Shown here one piece after another: positions 43,936 through 53,817 of a stretch of DNA of 57,823 bases (its first letter is position 1; each line of letters begins with the position of its first letter). The notes below the pieces were generated by a model. The model was given only the letters and a program-made list of their open reading frames with translations. It had not been told where the DNA came from and did not search any database. The translations under genes and the position numbers were made by a program. Origin of the DNA: Rhodovulum robiginosum (GTDB lineage Bacteria; Pseudomonadota; Alphaproteobacteria; Rhodobacterales; Rhodobacteraceae); the NCBI RefSeq assembly GCF_003944755.1, contig NZ_RWGU01000036.1, forward strand, positions 1-57,823. Direction: 5' to 3'.

Positions 43936-44322
43936 TCAGGCCGCGCCGGGCAGCCGCGCGGTGACCTCGATCTCGATTTTCATCTCGGGTTCCTGCAACG
44001 CGGCGACCAGCATCGTGGACGCGGGCCGGGCGCGGGCGAAGGCGCGCGAGACCACCGGCCAGCAAGGCGGCCAGTCGTCTCGGTCGGGCAGGATAAATCG
44101 CACGCGCACCACGTCGTCGAGCCCGGCACCGGCCTCTTTCAAGGCGCCCTCGATGGTGGACAGCGCGTTGGCGCATTGCACGGCCGCATCGGCGGGCATT
44201 TTCATGGTGGAATAGTCGTAGCCCGTGGTGCCCGCGACGAACACCCAGCCGTCACAAACGACGGCCCGGGAATAGCCGATCTTCTCCTCGAAGGGCGAGC
44301 CGGTCGAGATCAGGCGGCGCAT
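43936..44322 (-). CDS. RidA/YjgF-family protein
   Basis: A 128-residue protein of the Rid family. It has G-Y-S-R-A-V-V-C-D-G-W-V-F-V-A-G-T-T-G near the N terminus and R-P-A-S-T-M-L-V (about residues 97-104), which carries the Arg that binds the carboxylate of 2-imino/enamino acids in RidA. The closing E-I-E-V-T-A is typical. RidA hydrolyses reactive 2-aminoacrylate-type intermediates; some members differ in substrate. The ATG at 44322 follows the clpX stop by seven bases with GAGG in the gap, so it is coupled to clpX. Confidence 0.9.
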   Translation of the reverse strand: MRRLISTGSPFEEKIGYSRAVVCDGWVFVAGTTGYDYSTMKMPADAAVQCANALSTIEGALKEAGAGLDDVVRVRFILPDRDDWPPCWPVVSRAFARARPASTMLVAALQEPEMKIEIEVTARLPGAA

Positions 44323-44329
44323 GGCGACC

Positions 44330-45592
<1,263 letters not shown>

Positions 45593-45749
45593 CTCGATCC
45601 TCTAGGGCTTGTCGTTCGGACACCGGGCTGGGCCGGGCGCAGCGCGCATACTGAGCGCCACCCTTCCGGCCAGCCTAGGGCAGGTGTTTTCCGGGCACAA
45701 CGCCAAATTCCGGTTTCGGCACCGGGCGCTGTCAGGTGTTGCCGCGCGT

Positions 45750-46382
45750 TCAGCTTTCGCCTTCGGCAGCGGCGCCGCGGGTTTCGACGATCTCGTCGAT
45801 CAGGCCCCATTTCTTGGCGGTCTCGGGGTCCATGAAATTGTCGCGCTCCAGCGCGTCTACAACGGTCTCGATGTCCTGCCCGGTATGCTTGACGTAGATC
45901 TGGTTCAGCCGGTCCTTCAGCTTTTGCGTCTCCTGGGCGTGGATCATGATGTCGGTCGCCTGGCCCTGGTAGCCGCCCGAGGGCTGGTGCACCATGATGC
46001 GCGAATTGGGTAGCGAAAAGCGCGTGCCGGGCGCGCCCGCGGCCAGCAGAAGCGACCCCATCGAGGCCGCCTGCCCCACCACCAGCGTCGAGACCTTGGG
46101 CTTGATGTATTGCATCGTGTCGTAGATCGACAGACCGCTGGTCACCACGCCGCCGGGGCTGTTGATGTACATCGAGATGTCTTTCGTCGGGTTTTCCGCC
46201 TCGAGGTGCAAAAGCTGGGCGACGATCAGGCTGGACATGCCGTCATGCACCGGCCCGGTGATGAAGATGATCCGCTCTTTCAACAGGCGCGAGAAGATGT
46301 CGTAGGCCCGCTCGCCGCGCGAGGTCTGCTCGACCACCATCGGCACGAGGTTGTTCATGAAATGCTCGTAAGGGTCGTTCAT
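45750..46382 (-). CDS. clpP: ClpP protease subunit
   Basis: A 210-residue serine protease that forms the tetradecameric chamber with ClpX. The triad is S107 (in Q-A-A-S-M-G-S), H132 (in M-V-H-Q-P-S-G-G) and D181 (in R-D-N-F-M-D). The opening resembles other alphaproteobacterial ClpP sequences, with a short N-terminal propeptide-like part. Transcribed toward clpX; a 158-bp gap leaves room for a second promoter for clpX. Divergent from the photolyase-like gene. Confidence 0.98.
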   Translation of the reverse strand: MNDPYEHFMNNLVPMVVEQTSRGERAYDIFSRLLKERIIFITGPVHDGMSSLIVAQLLHLEAENPTKDISMYINSPGGVVTSGLSIYDTMQYIKPKVSTLVVGQAASMGSLLLAAGAPGTRFSLPNSRIMVHQPSGGYQGQATDIMIHAQETQKLKDRLNQIYVKHTGQDIETVVDALERDNFMDPETAKKWGLIDEIVETRGAAAEGES

Positions 46383-46549
46383 GTGCGCCTGCCTTCAGAT
46401 ATGTGGGGGGCGGCCTGCCCCCTTGGGTTCGAAAGAGTCTTAGTTGTGCGTCCGGGGCGCTGCAAGGGCGGCCCGGCGGTTTCCTTGCTCGCTTGACCCG
46501 AGCGGGCCGCGCCATAGCTTGCCGCGCACCCTTGCGCCGGAGCCCGCCG

Positions 46550-47785
46550 ATGCCGCCCGCCTTTGCGCCCACCCGCGCCGCCGCGCTCGACCGGCTCAAG
46601 GCGTTCGTGCCGAAAGCGGGCCGCGCCTATGCCGCGCGGCGGAACTACGACCTCGGGCCCGAGGGGCACGCCGATGTCTCGACGCTGTCGCCCTGGCTGC
46701 GCCATCGGGCCGTCACCGAAGAGGAGGTGCTGCGCGCCGTGCTGGCCCGCCACAGCGCGCAGGCGTCCGGGAAATTCGTGCAGGAGGTGTTTTGGCGGAC
46801 CTACTGGAAAGGCTGGCTGGAGATGCGGCCCGCGGTTTGGGCCGACTACCGCCGCGGCCTGCGCCACGCGGTGAACCGGGTGCAGACAGAGGCCGGGCTG
46901 CGCCGGGCTTGGGAAGACGCCTGTACCGGCGCAACGGGCATCGCGGCCTTCGACCATTGGGCGCGTGAACTGACCGAGACCGGGTATCTGCACAATCACG
47001 CGCGCATGTGGGCGGCCTCGATCTGGATTTTCACCCTGCGCCTGCCCTGGGAATTGGGAGCCGATTTCTTCCTGCGCCACCTGCTCGATGGCGACCCGGC
47101 CTCGAACACGCTGTCCTGGCGTTGGGTGGCCGGGCTGCAAACGCACGGCAAGCATTACCTCGCCCGACCCGACAATATCGCGCGCTACACCGAAGGCCGG
47201 TTCCGTCCGGGGGCCGAACTGGCGACCGGCGCCGCACCGCTCGACGGGCCGCCGCACCCGCCCCGGCAGGCCGCACCGGTCCCCGCACCGCTGCCCGCCG
47301 AAACCCCCATCGGGCTTTTGCTGACCGAAGAGGATCTTTCGCCCGGCTGGCTGCTGGCCGAGGGGCTGACGCCGCGCGCCAGCGCCGTTCTGCTATCGCC
47401 CGCAGGGCGGTCGCCGCTGGCGGTGGCCTCGGCGGTCGAGGGCTTTACCAAGGCGCTGGCCGAGGATGCGGTCGCACGCCACGCCGGCCGGCTGGGCGCC
47501 CTCGGCCCGGTGACCGACGACCCGGCAGAGATCGCCCGCTGGGCGCGGCAGGAAAAGCTGGCGGGCCTCGTCACCCCTTACGCCCCCGTCGGCCCCGTCG
47601 CCGCCGCGCTGGACCGGCTGGAACAGGACGGCATCGCGCTGCACCGTGCGCTGCGCGCTTTCGATGCGCGCGCCTGGCCCCACGCCACGCACGGCTTTTT
47701 CCGCTTCAAGGACAGGATACCCGATCTCGTCGATGCGCTTGGGCTGGCCGACCGGCCGTCCCAGCCCGAGCCCCGGCTGATCTGA
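46550..47785 (+). CDS. Photolyase/cryptochrome-like FAD-binding protein with permuted domains
   Basis: A 411-residue protein. Residues 45-215 match the helical FAD-binding domain of photolyases: L-S-P-W-L-R-H-R (46-53), F-V-Q-E-V-F-W-R-T-Y-W (76-86), G-Y-L-H-N-H-A-R-M-W-A-A-S (145-157) and L-L-D-G-D-P-A-S-N-T-L-S-W-R-W (178-192). The usual N-terminal antenna domain is missing from the front. Instead, residues ~255-411 look like an alpha/beta domain ending H-G-F-F-R-F-K-D-R-I-P, which resembles the antenna domain. The start at ATG 46550 is preferred; a longer frame to 46403 adds no antenna-like sequence. DNA repair by light is possible but not shown. Confidence 0.8.
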   Translation: MPPAFAPTRAAALDRLKAFVPKAGRAYAARRNYDLGPEGHADVSTLSPWLRHRAVTEEEVLRAVLARHSAQASGKFVQEVFWRTYWKGWLEMRPAVWADYRRGLRHAVNRVQTEAGLRRAWEDACTGATGIAAFDHWARELTETGYLHNHARMWAASIWIFTLRLPWELGADFFLRHLLDGDPASNTLSWRWVAGLQTHGKHYLARPDNIARYTEGRFRPGAELATGAAPLDGPPHPPRQAAPVPAPLPAETPIGLLLTEEDLSPGWLLAEGLTPRASAVLLSPAGRSPLAVASAVEGFTKALAEDAVARHAGRLGALGPVTDDPAEIARWARQEKLAGLVTPYAPVGPVAAALDRLEQDGIALHRALRAFDARAWPHATHGFFRFKDRIPDLVDALGLADRPSQPEPRLI

Positions 47786-47792
47786 GCGCCCG

Positions 47793-47820
47793 GCCCTCAA
47801 CCCGAGGGCGGGCTTTTCTT
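47793..47820 (+). terminator. Intrinsic terminator after the photolyase-like gene
   Basis: GCCCTC (47793-47798), loop AACCC, GAGGGC (47804-47809), then GGGC and TTTTCTT on the plus strand. It lies a few bases after the photolyase-like stop and overlaps the last codons of the convergent MarR gene. Confidence 0.6.
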
Positions 47821-48282
47821 GATGTCGCCCAAATCCAGCACCGGCGAGGCGTCGAGATTGCCGGCGTTCAGCAATCCGGCCACTCGCTCCAGCGCGGCGA
47901 CGATCATCGCCTGTTCCCAGTCGGGCAATTTGTCGAACGCCTCGACATAGCGGTCGTGCAGCGGATCGGGCGCGCGTTCGATCGCCTCGCGCCCCGCGTC
48001 CGAGATCAGGATGTTCATCTGCCGCCGATCGGTCTGCGACCGGTGCCGCTCGACCAGCCCCTTGGCCACCAGCCGGTCGATCAGCGTGGTCATCGTCGCC
48101 TGCGAAACGCCCATGCGCGAGGCGATGGCCTTGGGCGTGCTGATTCCCGTTTCGGCCACGATCTGAAGCACGCGAATCTGTACCGCGGTCAGCCCCGCGG
48201 CCTTGGCCAGTTCACGGCCGTAAAGCTCGGTCGCGCGCAGGATGCGCCGCAACGCGATCAAGCTGATATCCGAGCGTTTCAC
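47797..48282 (-). CDS. ectR: MarR-family regulator, probable EctR-type repressor of ectoine synthesis
   Basis: A 161-residue winged-helix regulator. The DNA-binding part runs from about residue 33 to 100: L-T-A-V-Q-I-R-V-L (31-39), the recognition region S-R-M-G-V-S-Q-A-T-M-T-T-L-I-D-R-L (56-72) and the wing ending D-R-R-Q-M-N-I. It is divergent from ectA across 264 bp. EctR (methylotrophs) and CosR (Vibrio) are MarR proteins that repress ectoine genes at low salt, so position and family both support that role; the symbol reflects this inference. A palindrome over the ectA promoter is its likely operator. Confidence 0.85.
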   Translation of the reverse strand: MKRSDISLIALRRILRATELYGRELAKAAGLTAVQIRVLQIVAETGISTPKAIASRMGVSQATMTTLIDRLVAKGLVERHRSQTDRRQMNILISDAGREAIERAPDPLHDRYVEAFDKLPDWEQAMIVAALERVAGLLNAGNLDASPVLDLGDIKKSPPSG

Positions 48283-48472
48283 CTCATCACCTCGTCCCGT
48301 TGCCGGAGATTGCTCTCCCCATTCCCTAAATCCTTCGGTTGCGCAAGAACTTACAGTTAGCGAGTCGAATATAACCCGAACGAAATTCAGGTAAAAAGTT
48401 AATGACGTCAGCGCAGCGCTGCCCGAATATGTTCATATTTTCATCAGATGACCATTTTTTTCGCCCAAGAAC

Positions 48473-48500
48473 TTAGCCTCTTGAAACTTATGAAGGCTAA
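48473..48500. promoter_or_regulatory. Inverted repeat over the ectA -35 box, candidate EctR operator
   Basis: TTAGCCT (48473-48479) and AGGCTAA (48494-48500) are perfect seven-base inverted arms 14 bases apart, so their centres are 21 bp (two helical turns) apart. The -35 hexamer lies between the arms, so a bound dimer would block RNA polymerase. A nearby direct repeat CAAGAACTTA (48344-48353 and 48466-48475) may add to control. Confidence 0.55.
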
Positions 48501-48509
48501 CTATATATC
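48481..48509 (+). promoter_or_regulatory. Probable sigma-70 promoter of ectABC-ask
   Basis: TTGAAA (48481-48486), 17-bp spacer, TATATC (48504-48509). Predicted transcript start is near 48516, leaving a ~30-base leader before the ectA ATG at 48547, with AGGAAG as ribosome binding site. Confidence 0.6.
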
Positions 48510-48546
48510 AGTGCCAACCAGAGCAGTGGACAGGAAGATCAAGCCG

Positions 48547-49074
48547 ATGACCACCCTTTCGACCGCCCAGGCGGGCAAAATTGCATTCAGAATGCCGACC
48601 GGCGAAGACGGTTCTGCCGTGTGGTCGCTCGTGCGCGATTGCAAGCCGCTCGACGAAAACTCGATGTACTGCAACCTTATCCAGTGCGACCATTTCCGCG
48701 ACACCTGCATCGTCGCCGAGATGGACGGCGATATCGTGGGCTGGATCTCGGCCTACGTTCTGCCGAACGATCCCGAAACGTTGTTCGTGTGGCAGGTCGC
48801 CGTGTCGGACAAGGCCCGCGGCCACGGCCTGGGCCGGCGCATGCTGGCCGAGCTGCTGGAACGCGACACCTGTGCCGAGGTGTTCCGCCTGAAAACGACG
48901 ATCACCCGCGACAACGAGGCATCCTGGGGCCTGTTCAAGAGTTTCGCCCGCCGCCTCGGCGCGCGGCTCGAGCACGACGCGCATTTCACCCGCGATGCTC
49001 ATTTCGAAGGCCGCCATGATACCGAATACATGGTGACCATCACCCTGGCCGAAGAGTTGCGCCTGGCCGCCTAA
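48547..49074 (+). CDS. ectA: L-2,4-diaminobutyrate N-gamma-acetyltransferase
   Basis: EctA acetylates 2,4-diaminobutyrate, the second ectoine step. A 175-residue GNAT protein with the acetyl-CoA loop in K-A-R-G-H-G-L-G-R-R-M-L (about 91-102) and the EctA-specific D-E-N-S-M-Y-C-N-L-I-Q region (34-47). H-F-T-R-D-A-H-F-E near the C terminus is also conserved. The frame is open to 48448 but I chose the ATG at 48547 because it follows the predicted promoter and has AGGAAG about ten bases upstream. First gene of the operon; ectB begins 50 bp later. Confidence 0.95.
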   Translation: MTTLSTAQAGKIAFRMPTGEDGSAVWSLVRDCKPLDENSMYCNLIQCDHFRDTCIVAEMDGDIVGWISAYVLPNDPETLFVWQVAVSDKARGHGLGRRMLAELLERDTCAEVFRLKTTITRDNEASWGLFKSFARRLGARLEHDAHFTRDAHFEGRHDTEYMVTITLAEELRLAA

Positions 49075-49123
49075 CGGGCCTGCCATCATGCTCCGACGTT
49101 CACAGACACCAAAGGACTTTAAA

Positions 49124-50416
49124 ATGTCGACTGCCAAGACAGCCGAACACGACATCTATGCGCGCCGTGAATCCGAGGTGCGCAGCTATTGCCGCAGCTT
49201 TCCGGTGAGCTTCACCAAGGCTCAGGGCAGCACGCTGACCGATGCCGAGGGGCGCGATTACATCGACTTTCTCTCGGGCTGCTCGACGCTGAACTACGGT
49301 CATAACGACCCCGACATGAAGGCCGCGCTGATCGAGCATATCTCGCGCGACGGCATCGCGCACGGTCTGGACATGCATACCGACGCCAAGGCCGCCTTCC
49401 TCGAAAGCTTCGAGCATCACGTGCTGCGCCCCCGCGGCATGGAACACCGCGTCATGATGACCGGCCCCACCGGCACCAACGCGGTGGAGGCGGCGATCAA
49501 GCTGGCCCGCAAGGTAACCGGCCGCACGAACGTGATCTCTTTCACCAACGGATTTCATGGCATGACGCTGGGCGCGCTGGCGCTGACCGGCAACCATGGC
49601 AAGCGCGCGGGCGCCGGCGGCGTTTCGCTGAACGACGTGACCCGCATGCCCTACGAGGGCGCGCTGGGCGAGGATGTCGACACGCTGGCCTATATCGAGA
49701 CCATGCTGAACAACCCCTCCTCGGGCATCGAGCCCGCCGCGGCCTTCGTGGTGGAACTGGTGCAGGGCGAAGGTGGGCTCAACGCCGCCTCGGCCGAATG
49801 GGTGCAGGGGCTGGCGCAGATCGCCAAGGACCACGGCGCGCTGCTGATCGTCGACGACATCCAGGCGGGCATGGGCCGCACCGGCAGCTTCTTCAGCTTC
49901 GACCACATGGGCGTCGAGCCCGACATGGTGACGCTGGCGAAATCGCTCTCGGGCTTCGGCCTGCCCTTTGCCTGCGTGCTGATCCGCCCCGAGCACGACA
50001 TCTGGAAGCCGGCCGAGCACAACGGCACCTTCCGCGGCAACACCCATGCCTTCGTGACCGCCAAGGTCGCGCTCGAGAAATTCTGGGCCGATGACCGGCT
50101 GCGCAACCAGATCGCCCTGAAATCCCAGGTTCTGGAAGAACGCCTTCACATCATCGCCGAACGCATTGGTGGCGCCCGGATCAAGGGCCGCGGCATGATG
50201 CGCGGGGTCGACGTGGGCTCGGGCGAGCTGGCCGGCCGGATCTGCGCCGAATGCTTCGACAAGGGCCTGATCATCGAAACGTCGGGCGCCGACGACGAAG
50301 TGGTGAAGGTGCTGGCACCGCTCACCACGCCGATGGAGCAATTCAAAGAGGGTCTCGACATCCTCGACCGCGCCGTGGAGGCGCTGGTCCCCCAACCAAT
50401 GATGGCTGCGGAGTAA
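49124..50416 (+). CDS. ectB: Diaminobutyrate-2-oxoglutarate aminotransferase
   Basis: EctB makes L-2,4-diaminobutyrate from aspartate semialdehyde and glutamate. A 430-residue class III PLP aminotransferase: G-P-T-G-T-N-A (114-120) binds the phosphate, D244-D245-I-Q the pyridine nitrogen, and K273 in L-A-K-S-L-S-G-F-G is the PLP lysine. The ATG at 49124 has AAAGGA six bases upstream; an earlier in-frame ATG (49088) is unlikely. ectC starts four bases after the stop. Confidence 0.97.
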   Translation: MSTAKTAEHDIYARRESEVRSYCRSFPVSFTKAQGSTLTDAEGRDYIDFLSGCSTLNYGHNDPDMKAALIEHISRDGIAHGLDMHTDAKAAFLESFEHHVLRPRGMEHRVMMTGPTGTNAVEAAIKLARKVTGRTNVISFTNGFHGMTLGALALTGNHGKRAGAGGVSLNDVTRMPYEGALGEDVDTLAYIETMLNNPSSGIEPAAAFVVELVQGEGGLNAASAEWVQGLAQIAKDHGALLIVDDIQAGMGRTGSFFSFDHMGVEPDMVTLAKSLSGFGLPFACVLIRPEHDIWKPAEHNGTFRGNTHAFVTAKVALEKFWADDRLRNQIALKSQVLEERLHIIAERIGGARIKGRGMMRGVDVGSGELAGRICAECFDKGLIIETSGADDEVVKVLAPLTTPMEQFKEGLDILDRAVEALVPQPMMAAE

Positions 50417-50420
50417 CCCA

Positions 50421-50816
50421 ATGATCGTACGCGACTTCAACAAGCTGAAAGACACCAACCGCGCGGTTTCCGACGCGCAATGGACGTCGGTCAGGATGCT
50501 GCTCGCAGATGACGGAATGGGTTTTTCCTTCCACATCACCACGCTTTACGCCGGGTCCGAGCATACCTTTCACTACAAGCACCATTTCGAGAGCGTCTAT
50601 TGCATCTCGGGCCGCGGCGCGATCACCGACCTCGCTTCGGGCGAGACGTTCGAGATCAAGCCCGGCGTGATGTATGCGCTCGACCAGCACGACAAGCACA
50701 CGCTGCGGGCCGACGAAGACCTCGTGATGGCCTGCTGCTTCAATCCGCCGGTGACCGGCACCGAGGTGCACCGCGAGGACGGCTCCTACGCCCCCGCCGA
50801 CACCGCCGCGGAATAA
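50421..50816 (+). CDS. ectC: L-ectoine synthase
   Basis: EctC closes the ring of N-gamma-acetyl-diaminobutyrate to ectoine. The 131-residue cupin starts with the conserved M-I-V-R-D-F. Iron-ligand region: [14 protein letters not shown] (about 51-64) and the second cupin motif with D-K-H-T-L-R-A. GGAGT lies a few bases upstream of the ATG. No ectD (hydroxylase) is in the operon, so ectoine rather than 5-hydroxyectoine is the direct product here. Confidence 0.97.
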   Translation: MIVRDFNKLKDTNRAVSDAQWTSVRMLLADDGMGFSFHITTLYAGSEHTFHYKHHFESVYCISGRGAITDLASGETFEIKPGVMYALDQHDKHTLRADEDLVMACCFNPPVTGTEVHREDGSYAPADTAAE

Positions 50817-50857
50817 TCTCTCAAAGAGGCGCCCCCGGGGCCAACCCGGGCGGCGAC

Positions 50858-52297
50858 ATGACAGTGACCAAGCAATTCCACACCGTCGAGAAGATCGGCG
50901 GCACCTCCATGAGCCGCCTGCACGAGCTCTCTGAAACGCTGTTCATCGGCGACCGAGAGGGCGACGACCTTTACGGCCGCATCTTCGTGGTGTCGGCCTT
51001 CAGCGGCGTAACCAACCTGCTTCTTGAACACAAGAAGTCGGGCGAGCCCGGCGTCTATGCATTGTTTTCCAACGCCGATAACGAGCTTGGCTGGTCGGAC
51101 AAGCTCAACGACGTGGCCGCGGCCATGCGCGAGGCGCACGCAGAGGTGCTGGACCACCCCGGCGACGTCGCCGCCGCCGACGATTTCGTGCGCGAGCGGA
51201 TCGAGGGCGCGCGGTCCTGCCTGATCGACCTGCAAAGGCTCTGCTCCTACGGGCATTTCCGCCTTTCGCAGCATATGGCGGTCATCCGCGAGTTGCTGTC
51301 GGGGCTGGGCGAGGCCCACTCGGCCTTCGTCACCGCCACGCTGTTGCGCCGGTTCGGCGTCGACGCGCGCTTCGTCGACCTCTCGGGCTGGCGCGACGAG
51401 GGTGAATACAGCCTCGAGGACCGGATCGTCGCCGGCCTGCGCGACGTTGACCTGACCCGCGAAATGCCGATCGTGACCGGCTATGCCCAGTGCACCGAAG
51501 GGCTGATGAACGAGTTCGACCGCGGCTATTCCGAGGTGACGTTTTCCAAGATCGCGGCACTGACCGGCGCCGGCGAGGCGATCATCCACAAGGAGTTCCA
51601 CCTCTCCTCGGCCGACCCCAAGACGGTGGGCGCCGAGAACGTGGTCAAGCTCGGGCACACCAACTATGATGTGGCCGACCAACTGTCGAACATGGGCATG
51701 GAGGCGGTGCACCCCAAGGCCGCCAAGATGTTGCGCCAGGCGGGCATCCCGCTGCGCGTCACCAACGCGTTCGAGCCACATGACCCCGGCACGCTGATCG
51801 ACGAGACCGCGGCCGAGACGCCCCGGGTCGAGATGATCACCGGGCTCGGCGTCTACGCGCTCGAGCTTTTCGAACAGGACATGGTGGGCGTAAAGGGCTA
51901 CGACACCGCGATCCTGAACGTGCTGACGCGCCACAAGGTGCGGATCGTGGCCAAGACCTCGAACGCCAACACGATCACCCACTACCTCGATGCGCCGCTG
52001 AAATCGGTGCGCAGGGTCGAACGCGACCTCGAAGAGCTCTACCCCACCGCCAGCCTGAGCGCGCGCAACCTCGCCGTGGTGGCCGCGATCGGGCGCGATC
52101 TGTCGGGGCTCAAGGTGCTCTCGCGCGGGCTTGCCGCGCTCGAGGCGGCGGATATCGACCTGGTCGCGCTGCAGCAGACCACCCGCGATGTCGACGCGCA
52201 ATTCGTCGTCCCGCGCGAACGCATGGATGACGCGATCCGCGCGCTGCACGGCGTGCTGGTGGAAGAACGAAAGACCGCCCCGCGCCTGGCCGCCTGA
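50858..52297 (+). CDS. ask: Ectoine-linked aspartate kinase (Ask_Ect)
   Basis: Aspartate kinase supplies aspartyl phosphate for the ectoine branch. A 479-residue protein with the kinase opening V-E-K-I-G-G-T-S-M (10-18), F-S-G-V-T-N near residue 49, the later G-Y-A-Q-C-T-E-G and the K-E-F-H-L-S-S-A-D-P motif. Two C-terminal ACT-type regulatory domains follow (about 330-479). The Ask_Ect subgroup is tied to ectoine operons and is less sensitive to feedback by lysine or threonine. ATG 50858 lies 41 bp after ectC. It completes the standard ectABC-ask layout. Confidence 0.95.
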   Translation: MTVTKQFHTVEKIGGTSMSRLHELSETLFIGDREGDDLYGRIFVVSAFSGVTNLLLEHKKSGEPGVYALFSNADNELGWSDKLNDVAAAMREAHAEVLDHPGDVAAADDFVRERIEGARSCLIDLQRLCSYGHFRLSQHMAVIRELLSGLGEAHSAFVTATLLRRFGVDARFVDLSGWRDEGEYSLEDRIVAGLRDVDLTREMPIVTGYAQCTEGLMNEFDRGYSEVTFSKIAALTGAGEAIIHKEFHLSSADPKTVGAENVVKLGHTNYDVADQLSNMGMEAVHPKAAKMLRQAGIPLRVTNAFEPHDPGTLIDETAAETPRVEMITGLGVYALELFEQDMVGVKGYDTAILNVLTRHKVRIVAKTSNANTITHYLDAPLKSVRRVERDLEELYPTASLSARNLAVVAAIGRDLSGLKVLSRGLAALEAADIDLVALQQTTRDVDAQFVVPRERMDDAIRALHGVLVEERKTAPRLAA

Positions 52298-52390
52298 GGC
52301 CGGGCGCGCCCGCTCCCGGCCCGCGCGGGCGTGTTGCCCGCCTGGCCGGACTTGGGCCCGGCGCGCCCGCTGGGCGGACGCGCGCCTCCG

Positions 52391-52415
52391 GCGGGGATAT
52401 TTGCAGCCAGAAGAA
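52391..52415 (+). repeat. Dispersed intergenic repeat, copy A (degenerate)
   Basis: Contains GGGGATATTT and CCAGAAGAA, a degenerate version of the pattern GGGTATTTCGRCCAAGAAGAAG found in copies B and C. Confidence 0.5.
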
Positions 52416-52451
52416 AATGAGCGCTCTGCGAGGATAGGCGAAGTCCGCCCG

Positions 52452-52483
52452 CTGCTTCTTCTTGGCCGAAATACCCAAATCCG
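52452..52483 (-). repeat. Dispersed intergenic repeat, copy B
   Basis: On the minus strand it reads GGGTATTTCGGCC followed by AAGAAGAAGC. It faces copy A and matches copy C closely across ~28 bases. Confidence 0.65.
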
Positions 52484-52606
52484 CCCTTACCACCCGCCGC
52501 ACGTCACCATAACGCGCCAGTCACGCTGTTTTTCATCACAACGGTTTCGTTTCCGCCGGAAGATTGGGCATAACCGCGGCAGGAGTTTCGCAAGGAGACC
52601 TGCCCG

Positions 52607-53812
52607 ATGCGCGCATTCGCCCGACTCTTCGCCCTCATCTCGCTCGCCCTGCCCGCCTGGGCCGACCCCGACCCGGCCGACTGGCCCGCCGTCCTCGACG
52701 AAGCGCGCGGCCAGACCGTCTATTGGAACGCCTGGGGCGGGGCGACGGCCACGAACGAGTTCATCCGCTGGGCCGGGCGGCAGGCGAATGAACGCTTAGG
52801 CGTCACCGTCGAGCATGTGAAGCTGGCCGACACCGGCGACGCGGTCAGCCGGGTTCTGGCCGAGAAGAGCGCCGGCAAGGATACCGGCGGCGCGATTGAC
52901 CTGATCTGGATCAACGGGGCCAATTTTGCCGCGATGAAGGAGGCCGGGCTGCTCTACGGGCCCTGGGCCGAGGAGTTGCCCAACTGGGCCTATGTCGATG
53001 TCGCGGGCAAACCCGCCGTGGTCTCGGATTTCACAGTGCCCACCGAGGGGCTGGAAAGCCCCTGGGCGATGGCGCAGGTGGTGTTCTATTACGACACCGC
53101 CCGGCTGGCAGAGCCGCCCCGCACGATGCCGGCGTTGCTGGAATGGGCGCGGGCGACCCCCGGGCGCTTCACCTACCCACAGCCGCCCGATTTCCTGGGC
53201 ACCACCTTTCTGAAACAGGCACTTTACGGGCTGGCCGATGACCCCGCGATCCTGCAAGGCCCGGCGGAGGGCGCCGATTACGACGCGGTCACCGCGCCGC
53301 TTTGGGCGTTTCTCGACGATCTCACGCCGCATCTGTGGCGACAGGGGCGGGCCTATCCGCAGACCGGCCCGCGACAATTGCAGCTGATGGCCGATGGCGA
53401 GATCGACCTCGCGATTTCGTTTTCACCCGGCGAGGCCTCGACGGCCATTGCCAATGGTCAATTGCCCGACACGGTACGCACCTATGTGCTGGAGGGCGGC
53501 ACGATCGGCAACGCCAGCTTCGTGGCGATCCCCTACAACGCGACGGCCAAGGCCGGTGCCATGGTGCTGGCCAATTTCCTGCTGTCGCCCGAGGCGCAGG
53601 CCCGCGCGCAGGACCCGGCCGTATTGGGCTACGGCACGGTGCTGGATCTCGACAGGCTGAGCCCGCAGGACCGTGCGCGGTTCGACGCGCTGGAGCTGGG
53701 CATCGCCACGCTCGCGCCCGAGGAACTGGGCCCGGCCCTGCCCGAGCCGCACCCCTCGTGGACGACCCGCATCGCCGCGGACTGGACCGCGCGCTACGGC
53801 ACCGGCGACTGA
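52607..53812 (+). CDS. ynjB: YnjB-like ABC transporter substrate-binding protein
   Basis: A 401-residue periplasmic binding protein with a signal peptide (cleaved after A-W-A, about residue 19). T-V-Y-W-N-A-W-G-G-A-T-A-T-N (37-50) and L-I-W-I-N-G-A-N-F (98-106) are characteristic of the YnjB group of the thiamine/iron-type binding proteins. Length and gene order with a double permease and a small ATPase match enterobacterial ynjBCD. The ligand is not known; proposals for the family include thiamine-like compounds. A strong AAGGAGA ribosome binding site precedes the ATG. Confidence 0.88.
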   Translation: MRAFARLFALISLALPAWADPDPADWPAVLDEARGQTVYWNAWGGATATNEFIRWAGRQANERLGVTVEHVKLADTGDAVSRVLAEKSAGKDTGGAIDLIWINGANFAAMKEAGLLYGPWAEELPNWAYVDVAGKPAVVSDFTVPTEGLESPWAMAQVVFYYDTARLAEPPRTMPALLEWARATPGRFTYPQPPDFLGTTFLKQALYGLADDPAILQGPAEGADYDAVTAPLWAFLDDLTPHLWRQGRAYPQTGPRQLQLMADGEIDLAISFSPGEASTAIANGQLPDTVRTYVLEGGTIGNASFVAIPYNATAKAGAMVLANFLLSPEAQARAQDPAVLGYGTVLDLDRLSPQDRARFDALELGIATLAPEELGPALPEPHPSWTTRIAADWTARYGTGD

Positions 53813-53817
53813 GGCCG

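Larger units (their letters stand above)
52298..52606. other. 309-bp intergenic region with two inverted copies of a dispersed repeat
   Basis: No gene. A very G+C-rich stretch follows ask and can form strong hairpins around GGGCGCGCCC (52304-52313 and again near 52356-52367). Then two copies of a short dispersed repeat face each other (52391-52415 and 52452-52483), which may act as a terminator or mRNA barrier. The ynjB promoter and AAGGAGA ribosome binding site occupy the end. Confidence 0.6.
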
